This document shows positions 12,010-24,000 of a stretch of DNA of 64,000 nucleotides, piece after piece (the stretch's first letter is position 1; every line of letters starts with the position of its first letter). The notes beneath the pieces were generated by a model. The model made no database searches, was not told the DNA's origin, and saw only the letters and a list, made by a program, of their open reading frames with translations. The translations under genes were made by a program, and so were the position numbers. This DNA is from Dermatemys mawii (lineage: Eukaryota; Chordata; Testudines; Dermatemydidae): the NCBI GenBank assembly GCA_007922305.1, contig ML677386.1:10893830-10957829 (forward strand), given 5' to 3'.

Positions 12010-15000
12010 CTATTAAACCAAACACATTAGTTCTAAAGGCTAACAATTGGACAGATATTACCTAGAAAACCAGAAATCTTTTGTATACATTCTGCCTATG
12101 CAAACCTGTAAATTGGAAATCAGTCTGGATAATAGAAAATATGTATTGTGTTCAGGAACATGAGCAGCCCTCTGTGCAATACATATTTACTCTCTGCCAA
12201 ATACTAGCTTTGAAAGCCTGATTCAGCAAAACATAGAGACTTGTATTCTATGGCCTATATGCCACTGGGATTAAACAGAATTTCCCATTAAAATCAACAG
12301 AGAGTTCCACTTAAAAATCTGACAGCATGTGATGGCTCCATGCAAGGACAACTAAGGGCCCAGTCCTGAAATCAAACAGCTAAGTAACAATATTCTTTGT
12401 GCAGGTCACAGGCTCAGGCCTTATACAGGGTTTCTACAGCTTGGTGTCAGCATATTTGTAAGAAAATCTTCTCTATGATTTAATGAAGCAGGTTCCATAG
12501 GAGTCGGGAAATGTAACACTATTTCTTATACCCATATCTATATCAACGTTAAATATTTTAATAGCATTTTCTTCCAGAAAAGGGGGCCGGGTAGAGGGAA
12601 CATTTCCTTTGGTGACTGTAAGTGGAAAAGACTTCCCTTTCCATGTGCAAAATGACTTCCCCCTTTGCACCTTTAAATCACTCCACTCAGTTTCCACTTA
12701 GTAGTCCACAACTCTTATGCACAACACTTAGCAGTTTGTGTTATATTTGCTTAATTTACATTAAATGGCTCAGAGAAGCGACATGTCTTCCTATCTGTCT
12801 GTAGAATGCAGTATATACTACCATTGCTGTGTAAAAGTCAAAAACATACAAGATTCAAGCAGATCTTCATTTAGTATTTGGAGAACTCCTAGTCTCCCAA
12901 AACATTATCATTCCGTACCTCAAACAGAACATAGCCAAACCCTTTGCCAATGCCAGTATTTTTGTCTCTCACAATTCGCACTGCTACTACATTTCCACAT
13001 TGAGAAAAGTGTTCTCGCACAGTATCATCTTCAATTTCTGCAAGAAAGAGAAGTCACTGTGTGGTTAGGGTTATGTTAATGAAATAGACACAGCTTTAGG
13101 AGTATTACCAAAAACTCTGCTATACTTTAAAATTCATATACTCATATATTTTAGATGCTTTAGTTAGGCAAGTCAATTTGATCTGACAGGAAATTATCTA
13201 CACATTAACAATAGAGAATATATAAACTAGGATATTTACTTTGAAAAGTGCAGATTAAGCTTTAAGAAACAATAGAACACATCATTAGGCAGAAACAAAC
13301 GCTAGGTTAAAATGTCAGTTTATCACACAATTTACATCTGTGGTTTCAATGGAGCTAAAGTTAATATTTTTTAAAACCTGAAACAGCTATTTCACCTTCT
13401 CTAGTTCTGACTTGTGCCTAAGTGATAATCAGCCTAAATGATAATAGGCCTAATGTGACACTTCTTACAAACATAGGGTTTAGGCATGCCCAATGGAAAA
13501 AGGGTAAGGAGAGTTCCTCCAGGAAAGAGGGAGCACGAGAAGAAACTAAAAGCCTCTCAAACTATTTCCCTACCCAAAAAATAAAAAAACCTGTTAATCT
13601 AATCTATTAGTATTAATTAAACTAAAGATTAACTACACTATAAAGTAAAAACTAGGTAGCTAGCTAAATAAACAGGCACCACTAGACAGTGTGTCTGAGG
13701 CCAAGATGGCTGAGAAGGAACTAAGGGTGATTTGTCCATTCACAGCCCTATATACTCTCAATACAGAGAATGAAGATAGCTAGGGTGCACATGCAGACCA
13801 GATGGGCACTGCTACGAAAAATCCCTGATCAAAGATACAAAAGGTGCACGTGCACCTGAAGTGCAGCACCCCCAGGGACATTACTCAAAAAAGGTGAAAA
13901 ACAGTATTTACATAATTTGCACGAAATGTATAACCACTGATAATTTTGCCATTTCACAGTCAAGTTTTAGAAGAGGTTATCTAATTTCAAAGTTTTTTAA
14001 TATTTAGGTATCTATATACATTACCCTTTAACAAGTGAAGAAGTATTACTATCAACATAAGCGTCAATTATTTTACATTTATCAAAGAAATAAAATTGTG
14101 GAATACTGACAGAATGTGAACATCCATTTAAACTCACCATATGAGAGATTTCCCACAAATATAGACCTCTTATTGTCATGCTAAAAACAACAAACACAAA
14201 AAGAACAATAAGCTACTAGGTTATAGGTAAATACAGAAAAGTTCTTCTGAAATCATGTACATTACTTACAGAAGTAGCTTTTGAAGCAAGGTCAACTCTG
14301 ATGTGAAATCCATTGGTAATTTGAGTTCCATTTCTATTACAGCACAAGAGAAAAAGGAAAACTATTAGAATGCAAACAGAAATGGCCAATGAATGACTAA
14401 AATGTTTGGTTTACAACCAATCACTGGCTTAAAACATAACATTCTTAACAAAGGCAGTTTAAAAAAACACTAGACAAATGTGTTTTTGAGTCAAACACAA
14501 TAAACTAGACAATTCATACTTGTAATCTGGCATCCTGTAAACACATTCTCCCAAAATATAATGCCATTAATGAGGAACATAAATAAAACATACCTTTTAA
14601 GAGCTTTTGTGGCAGCACTTTCTTCCTTAAAAACCACATAAGCATTAATATATTTCATATTAGGATGCATCTTATGCCTGAAGAGAAAGATAGAAAGTTT
14701 ACCCTACTTAAGCAATTCTTATGTTTTTCCCCTCACCCTCCCAGCCCATGGTCCTGTGCAAATGTCAAGCAAGCCTTGATGTAATTTAAGATAAGGACTT
14801 CAGTTCTCTCAAATATAGAGTTAGCCAGGGGATTGTGCCCCAAATAGCAGTATCTACCACAGTAGCTAAAGGACCTTTACCCCCTCTTTGACAGTCATAT
14901 TTTTCAGAGCCACTTTCTGCAACTTGCTGGGCATCCTTAACCTCTAATGAAATCACCATTAGAATTCATTGAGAATTCTTAATACCTTGCAGGATCTGGT

Positions 15001-18000
15001 CTTTAGTAAAGAGAAAAACTCATGTAGTGACAAGTGGTTACCTATAGCAGTAAAACTACTTGTAGGAATTTAAGAAGTTTGTATCACAGAAATCGTGGCA
15101 TGCCTGTTTTATACTGAGTTTATGGTTTATTACAACAATCTGTAACCCAATACCCCTCCTTTTTGTCCTATGACTGCAGAGGTATTAATGGGTCACACTA
15201 CCTTGAATGGGCCCTTCCAATATGTCCTAAACAATCTGTTCCACCTTGCATTTTGCTGTGACACTGGGTTTTCCTTTCCAAGACCTAAGAAGAGCTCTGT
15301 GTGGCTTGAAAGTTTGTCTCTCTCAGCAACAGAAGTTATTTCAATAAAAGATACTACCTCACCCACCTAGTCTATTTTACATATACACACAGCTGATTAT
15401 AATATTTTTTAAAGATAAAACCACACAAAGTAAAAGATAGGAAGGAAACAATCATGACAGTGCGTGTGTGTATAACACCATTAAAGCTTTAAAAAACACT
15501 GTTTCCCCTTTAGCAATAAAATCTGAAACTCAAAGGAGAACCTACTTTATGGCTGCTAACTTTTTGGATAAAGTATCCTCTGCTGGAACCTTCAAGACAA
15601 GAAAAAGCATTAGCTGAAATACTTTACTGTGCTTATCAATATATTTCAAATACTTGTGCTTGAAAACTAATGCGGAGGAAGTTCAACAGGTATTTAGACC
15701 CAAAGTAATATAGCAGCTCTATCAGGCAAAATTATTCAAACAGCAATTAAGGGAAATTCCGAGGAAGACCTTAAAATGATAAAGAATGAAATTCAATTGG
15801 TTCAGTTTATGTTTCTTGCATTCTAGCATGGTGATTTTAATTTATACACAGCAGATTTACAATGAAGTTGCTATCTCTATAAAATGTCCTCTAAATCTGT
15901 GTTATGGTACTTCAGTCAAAGATTATCTTTAGCAAAACAAGCAACAATATTTCAGACATTTTTCTCCCAAAGAGAATGTGGTTACAATGTAATCAAGTGT
16001 TATTATAGGAAGAACAATGTGTGTTGACAGCAAGGTCTACCGCAGAAGCCAGTCGCTGCTCTCAAAAGACTTAATTTTAGTATTTCTAAGTCAAGAAATA
16101 TGGCTAGTGAACTAATAAAGATATAAGATTTATGAATGCTACCCTTTAAGATTAGACAACTGCTTTTAGCATATAATGTAAGAGGAAAAAACATACCAAA
16201 GAACGGAATCGAATTGATTCTATCTGTCCATATTCTTTAAAAAATGACTTCAGCATCTAAACAGAAATTACATGTATTTTTAGTCCATTTTTTCAACCCA
16301 ATAACATGAATCATTATTGCTGAATAAGAATGAATTTTCATTTCACTTGTATAAGGTTGGAGGAATTAGGTGACCATTACAACATCCCTTCCAACCTTAT
16401 TATTTCTATGAATTACTATAAGACAGATAAGGGAAAAGTTCAAAATATCTTGCAGAGCTTTTGCTCTGTCAAAAGAAAGAAAAATACTGAGTGCAAAATC
16501 AATTCAGCACTCTGGCTGTTTAAATACAAGGAAAATCCATAAGATTGTAAGAGTATGATCCTTATTTATTTTCTTTAACCATCAAAATTATTCATTGGGT
16601 TCCAAATTCTCTGCAGATTCCAGATGATGAAAGGAAAAGAAGCTGGTCTGGATTTAGTCTCTCTTACCCGCCTTCCTCCACGCTCCTGGTGTTTATGTTA
16701 TATGAAATGTGCAATTTTCAAATAACAAGAATTTCTAGACTCAAATGTAAAAAACCCATATATAATAGAGCAACCTTTTTAATCCTAATTTCTCCTATTT
16801 CTCTGCTACTGGTAGTAAAGAAGCAAAACATGTATCAATTTAAAATACACAATTTGTTAGCAGTAACAGTGGAAGATTGTATATTTAGGAAAAAACTAGA
16901 CAACCAGTGAGTATAACTATGTATAGGAAAATGCAGATATATATTCTTTTAAGAGAAGTATCTATGGGCCAGAAAACGACTATTTGGTTAACTGAAGGGC
17001 ACTTGAACAATCATGGGCAAGCCAAAACTCATATCTAACTAATAGCTGTAGTTTTTAACATAACCCACTTATCTCTGGAAATGGTTTAGACTCTGTTTGC
17101 TAGATTATGAAAAGAAAAGTTTAAATTTTCCATCTTGCCACAGTTATTTTGGGACTATTTGCTTATTAGACGAACAATTAAGGATAAAATTTTACCCTCA
17201 GATGCAGGCTCACCAATCACCAAGTCTTCAAAGGAAGTCCTTTGTATGCATGTAAGGTCAGAATTTGCCCCTTAGTGACTAGAGTAAAAGTATCACCAAG
17301 ACCTTTAATTTATTATAAAAACACCATCAATATGAAATTTTTCTGAAAATGACTAACTGTTTTAAATGTCTAGTTTTGGATAAAGCATCCTGTAAATGAT
17401 ATGCTCTGATTTTAATATTTCCTTACAAAACTGTAGGTCTTTCAGATGCTCATTAACATTTATAAAGATTTTTTCAGCAAGAAAGAAATTCATTAACTAT
17501 ACAGGAAAGCAGGGTAATTATATACAAAGTAGGCCAAATGCAGAAAATACATGAGAATATTTTCTCTCTAGCATCTTTTAGTCATAAGCTTCAATTTTCA
17601 GACAACTGTTCTTTTCAAATTGAATGTGTACCTTTAAACCAAGACCTGCTGTGTCTCCCTTTAGACCACAGCAAACTATTCACTTACCTGTACAGTACAG
17701 CTGATAGGTAAATTCCCAACAAACAAAGTTCTCTGATTCTTTAGCATCTCCTCAGCTTCGTTAATTTGCCTTTTCTTCTTGAGCTGTTTTACATCAATTT
17801 CATTAGCTGAACTAGCAAGGCTTTTGGTGACAGCTTGAGATGTTCTATTTTTTAGCTTCTGTTTGACCTTGATCCCTTTCTCCTCCTCTTCTTCATCTGC
17901 CTGTTCCAATGCACACTCTCTTTGACACAAGTGATAAACATAACCGGATGACTGTTATGAAAAGCTTTGATTTTTTCAGTCACAAAAGGGAAGTTCTTTA

Positions 18001-21000
18001 CTGTAATTGTTCTTAAATTGTATTTATAAATGAAATTGTACAGGTGCAATAACAAGACAATTTCCATTTTTAATGGAAAGATTGAAATGTTTTATGGATT
18101 AAGCAACAAAACCTGTCAATAACACTGCAAATGATTATTTACCAGTGTATTGATTGGCCATTACTGCCATTTGATAGGTGTGACTGAGTAGATAGCAAAA
18201 GTAAATTAATTTGATACAAATTACAATTTTAAAAGGAACTGAATTCTTTTAACTAAATTAAGACTAAAAGGAGGAATTGTTTTTCTAACATTCAAGGCAC
18301 ACACAATCCGTTGGGAAAGTTTTCTGTCTACAAGCTACTAGATCTCAGTCTATCCAAGACATATGCCAAAAAGGTTATGTGAACAATAACTGACATCTAT
18401 TCAGTTTTATAAGCAGCCTCTCAAATGTTATGGATGACGTAAGCAGAAACAGCAAATAGAAGACTGCAGATTTGAATATGGAGGCTGTCAGTTAAAGATG
18501 CAACAGATGTTTCAGAGAGCATACTGGGTGGTAACCTTATTTCCAAATGCTGGTACTGAACAAATTTCATTGTCAACAGGCTAATACAAAAAATAACTTT
18601 TTCATCACTGGAATGGTAGTACCTCACTCACAAATACATTTCTAAGGGAACAGACAACATAACAGAGGGTTGCTGTAACAGCAAACCTGCCTCTTGGGTA
18701 TGGGATTGCTAAGAGAAGGAAGTCATGGACAGCCTGCTCATCTACCAGCACATCTCCTCTTTGGGATTTAGGCTTCTTTCTTGTATAAAGCAGACTGTAC
18801 CCTTAGGGAACATGCCTCCTGCAGGAGAACACCTTAGTTCATGCCTGTCAGGGTAGGGGATTAATGTTCCAGACAATCTCTGCCCTTAACTGCCAAAGGG
18901 TGAGAGATTTTATTCCCTATTGGGATAGTCTGTATGAAATTATGCATAGTCTCTCTAAAGTCAAGATCAGAAATAGTAAAACAGAACAAATAAGCAATTT
19001 ATTCTCTGACATAATTATAAGAGCAAGATTTTGACCTATCTACATAACGCTAGGCTGCATCATTTTTAAAAATGTGTTTCCGTACCTGTTTGCCAACCTT
19101 TTCTCTGCTATAGACAGTTTGTTCTTTTTGGCTTTCTTCAGTTTTATAGGAGGTTCTCGTTTCGTAGATGAACTCTGATCTTCTGTTGCTGTTTCCACTT
19201 CTGTATGCTTTCGTTTTTTCTTCTCCTTAAAAAAAAAAAAAAAAAGGATGGTGTATTGAAGTTTATTTCTTTAATATGTGACCTGTTACAAAACAGAAAA
19301 GCTTTTACATAATAACCTCCTCATTTTATACGACACACTGAAAAGCCATTCCAATGTTTTCTACACATGATCAAAAAAAGAAAATTAATTTTCAACACCT
19401 AGAGAATATTTTATATGACATCCAAGAACATTCAACTACAAAATACTTAAGTATATAGCAGAATCTTCATTTTTATTTTATTTTATTTAACTGAGGTCTT
19501 GGAGGACATCCAAAATGTTGATGCAATCAAGGGTTCTTAAATTTAAATAAAAATGCCTGCAGTCTTGCAGCAGAGATGAACTCAGAACAAGAATACCCTC
19601 TTAGAGTACAAAGCTCTCTTTAGTGCAAATATTTTTACCAGCAAAAACAAGGTGAAGATCAAAACTATTCAATCAGGATAAAATTTAAGTAAACTTTTAA
19701 AAGTTTTCATGAACTTCTGGTAGATCATTTCTAAGTTGGCCATTTCAGGTGGCACAGACGTAGATAGTTATACTGTTCTGACAGATACTCAAGATGAGGT
19801 TTGAAAGCAATCTCTCACAACCCAGGGTCGAGGCTTGTAGCCCCGCAGCTCCACACAAGGGTCAGAGCTCGCAGCCATGCGTTGTGGTCGGGGCTCACAG
19901 TCTGGCACAGGGGTTGGGGCTCGCAACTTGCAGACACCATGGGTGCTGACTCTATGGGTGCTCCAGCCCTGGAGCAGTTACAGGCAAAAACTGGTAGGTG
20001 CAGAGCACCCACCAGCGGCTCCCCGCCCCCACTCACCTCCACTCTGCCTACGCCTCCTCCCTTGAGCGCACCGCCGTGTCCTGTTTCTTCTCCTTCCCCG
20101 GCTTGCTGCACAAAACAGCTGTTTGGCACGGCAAGCCTAGGAGGGAGGGAGAAGCGGAGCAGCAATGCGCTTCGGGGAGGAGGCACAGCAGAGGTAAGCT
20201 GGGAGGGAGTGGTTCCTCTGCCCCCACCCATCCCCCGGACCGCAGAGTTATTTCCTGCGGCCCACCAGGCTGTTTGGCATGGTAAGCATGGCGGGCGGAC
20301 GGGGAACAAGCGCCGTGCTCAGGGGAGGAGGCGGGGCCATGGCGGGGAAGGGGTGGGGTTGGAGCAGGGACAGGGCATATGCATTTTATTTATATTCACA
20401 GTCCTCATCAGATGAGGAGCACTAGCAGACACTTGAAAACTGGGAGTTAGAGCTCAGCGTTCCAAGAAGTTTTCAATAGACTCTGCCTGGCCTAAAGGAA
20501 AAACCAAAACTATTTCTTATGAGAAGGGTCATTCATTTACAATGCAATAACAATACAGATATATAAAAAGTTACTTACTCTTGGCACAGCAACAAACACT
20601 GGCTGTGTTTCAGACACAGAAGCATTAAAAAGATGTCCCAAGGGGTGGGGTCTGCATGTTGTGGACTTATTTTGAAACAAACTGTTGACTACTTGTCCAA
20701 TTACATAGTCTTCAGATGATACACCTGTTTCATTTCTCTCACATTCCTTGCTATTAAAAAAAGGGGAAGAAATTGTTCATTGGTGTCATTCAATATTGCT
20801 AAAGATCTCAGTGTCACCAATGCTGGTCTAACTTTAGGTTTCAGATGGTGCAACAGATCTGGAGAACCAACTACAATATTTTCAGGAAAATAAATCACTT
20901 GCACACTTATAATTCTAACCATTTCCTAAAACAATACAGATAAAGACAAAAATTTTCAAAGTGTTGCAGGAGGAAATAACCACCATAGCCAATAACTTGA

Positions 21001-24000
21001 ACTGGAATCATGTGGCTAACACACTTTCCAACTGTTCAAAAGCTTTAAAGCAGGCCTGCACAACATGCGGCCCGGGACCCACAAGCAGCCCGCACGGGCT
21101 CACTGTGCGGCCCGCAGGAAGTGAGTAGGGGAGGGGCAAGCCAGGCAGTGGGGTGGGGGGAAGCGGATGGGGGTGGGGTGAGGGCGGGGCTTTTCGGCCC
21201 GCAGCTGGGTTTTTTGCAGTAATATGGCCCTCGCTGCTTTCCGAGTTGTGCAGGCCTGCTTTAAAGGAAACTATTTTGTAAATTAAAGTATCAGTTATCT
21301 CAAACACACTGTACCATGTGTTAAAAGCTGCAAAAATGTAAAAAAAAATTAAACAACTTAGTGCTGAATTTCTTAAGACAAATAATCTTGTAGATGAGGA
21401 AATTAATTGAAGAAAAAAATTAAGAGCTAAACAACTACATCTTAAATGACATTATGACAGGGGAGCAGAGTGGGCATAACTATTCATAAATATGTGGATG
21501 TATCAATAATACAGGAAGTGTAAGCATTAATAATACTTCAAATTTCTATAAAACCTTCCAGCTAAAAGTTACTTGCAAAATAACATCACAAACAAGAAGC
21601 CTGCCAAACAATCGGGGCGGGGCCCACCAAGGATAAAGGCACTGCATGAGCACTCAAAGAAGACAAGGCCATTGTGGAGAAGCTAAATGAATTGTTTGCA
21701 CTGGCATTCACTGTAGAGCAGGGGTCAGCAACCTTTCAGAAGTGGTGTGCCGAATCTCTATTTATTCATTCTAATTTAAGGTTTCGCACGCCAGTAATAC
21801 ATGTTAATGTTTTTAGAAGGTCTCTTTCTATAAGTCTACAATATAGAACGAAACTATTGTTGTATATAAAGTAAATAAGGTTTTTAAAATGTTTAAAGAA
21901 GCTTCATTTAAAATTAAATTAAAACGCAGAGCCCCCCCGAATGATGGCCAGGACCTGGGCAGTGTGAGTGCCACTGAAAAATCAGCTTGCGTGCCACCTT
22001 CGGCACCTGTGCCGTTGGTTGCCTACCCCTGCTGTAGAGGATCTGACGGAGATTCCCATACCTAAAGCCATTCTTTTTTAGAAGACAAATCTGAGGAACT
22101 GTCCCAGATTGAGGTTTCAATAGAGGCGGTTTTGAAACAAATTCATAAGTCAATCAGTAATAAGTCACCAGGACCAGACACTATTGACCCAAGAAATCTG
22201 AAGGAACTCAAATATGAAACTGCATAACTACTAACTGTGATATGCAATCTATAGCTTAAATCAGCCTCTGTACCAGATGACTTGGGGATAGCTAATGTTA
22301 CACCAATTTTTAGAAAAGCCTCCAGAGGTAATCCTGGTAATTACAGGCCGGTAAGCCTAACTTCAGTACCAGACAAATTGTCTGAAACGATAGTAAAGAA
22401 CAGAATTATCACACATATAGAATAACACAATATGTTGGGGAAGAGTCAACACAGCTTTTGTAAAGGGAAATCATGCCTCGCCTATCTATTAGAATTCTTT
22501 GAGGGAGTCAACAAACATGTGGACAAGAGTGATCCAGTGGATGTAGTTTACTTTCAGAAAGCTTTGACAAGGTCTCTCACCGAAGCCTCTTAAGCAAAGC
22601 AAGCAGCCATGGGATAAGAGGGAAGGTCCTTTCATGGACCAGTAACTGGTTAAAAAGATAGGAAAAAAAGTCTAGAAATAAGTGGTCAATTTTCACAGTG
22701 AAGAGGGGTAAATAGTGGGGTCCCCCTCATGTTGTTCAACACATTATAAATGATCTGGAAAAGGGGGTGAACAGTGAGGTGGCAAAGTTTGCAGACAATA
22801 CAAAATTACTCCAAGTAGTCAAGTCCAAAGCTGACTGTAAAGAGTTACAAGGGGATCTCACTAAACTGGGTGACTGGGCAAGAAAATGGCAGATGAAATT
22901 CAATGTTGATAAATGCAAAGTAATGCTCATTGGAAAACATAATTCCAACTATACATACAAAATTATGGGTCTAATGTAGCTGTTACCACTTCAGACAAGA
23001 AATCCTGGCATTAGAGTGGATAATTGTCTGAAACCATCTACTCAATGTGCAGTGGCAGACCAAAAAAGCTAACAGAATTAGGAACCATTAGAAAAGGGAT
23101 AGATAATAAGACAGAAAATATCATAATTCCACTATATAAATCCCACACTTTGAATACTGTTTGTAGTTCTGATTACTCCATCTCAAAGAGTAGGGCTAAA
23201 CTTGCAGCTGTAGAGTGCTTTGGGTTAAACCAGCCTTTGGAGAGCGCACTAGGGAAAGTGCCGCAGTCTGTCCACATTGACAGCTGCAAGCACACTGGCA
23301 TGGCCACATCTGCAGCACTTGCAGATGCACTGGGAGTGGTGCATTATGGGCAGCTATCCCAGTGTTCAAGTGGCTGCAATGTGCTTTTCAATGTGGGGGT
23401 GGGGTGGGATGGGATGTGACAGGGAGTGTGTTGTGCATACGTAGGCGGAGAGAGAGTGGGTTTTTGGGGTGCTTAGAGCAGCTGTCTTGCCCCCGCTGTC
23501 CGCCTCTCACTCACTCAAAGAAAACAGTAAATGTTTGCTTTGGTTCTGAGCAGATAAGCAACCCTCTGCCTGAAATGAAGCTTTGAAAGAGCACTTCCAC
23601 ATTCCTGCAGCTGATTTCACAACAATGGCAAGAGGGCCACTAGGCTTAAGGGGATTATGGGACATTTCCGGAGGTCAATCAGAGTGCAGTAACACAACTC
23701 CTTGCTCACATTGACGCTGAAGCGTCTCACCCAATATGCAACAGACACCCAATATGCAACAGACGTTAAGTCTCTCTCCAAAGTGGAGTACCAGGAGTGC
23801 ACTAGCCAGAAAGTCACTCTACGTGCCTTGCCAGTGTGGACGGGGAGTAAGTTAGAGCGCTCTCGGAGGCTTTATTGTGGTATAACCTGCAAGTTTAGCC
23901 AAGCCCAAAATAAATAAAAGAACTGGAAAAAGTACAGAGAAGGGGAACAAAAATGATTAGGGGTATGGAACAACTTCCATATGAGGAGAGATTAAAATGA

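Noticed and set aside
19801..20415. 204- and 164-codon frames on opposite strands
   Set aside because: Both lie in a GC-rich interspersed repeat inside an RBM34 intron and have repeat-like, Pro/Gly-rich translations.
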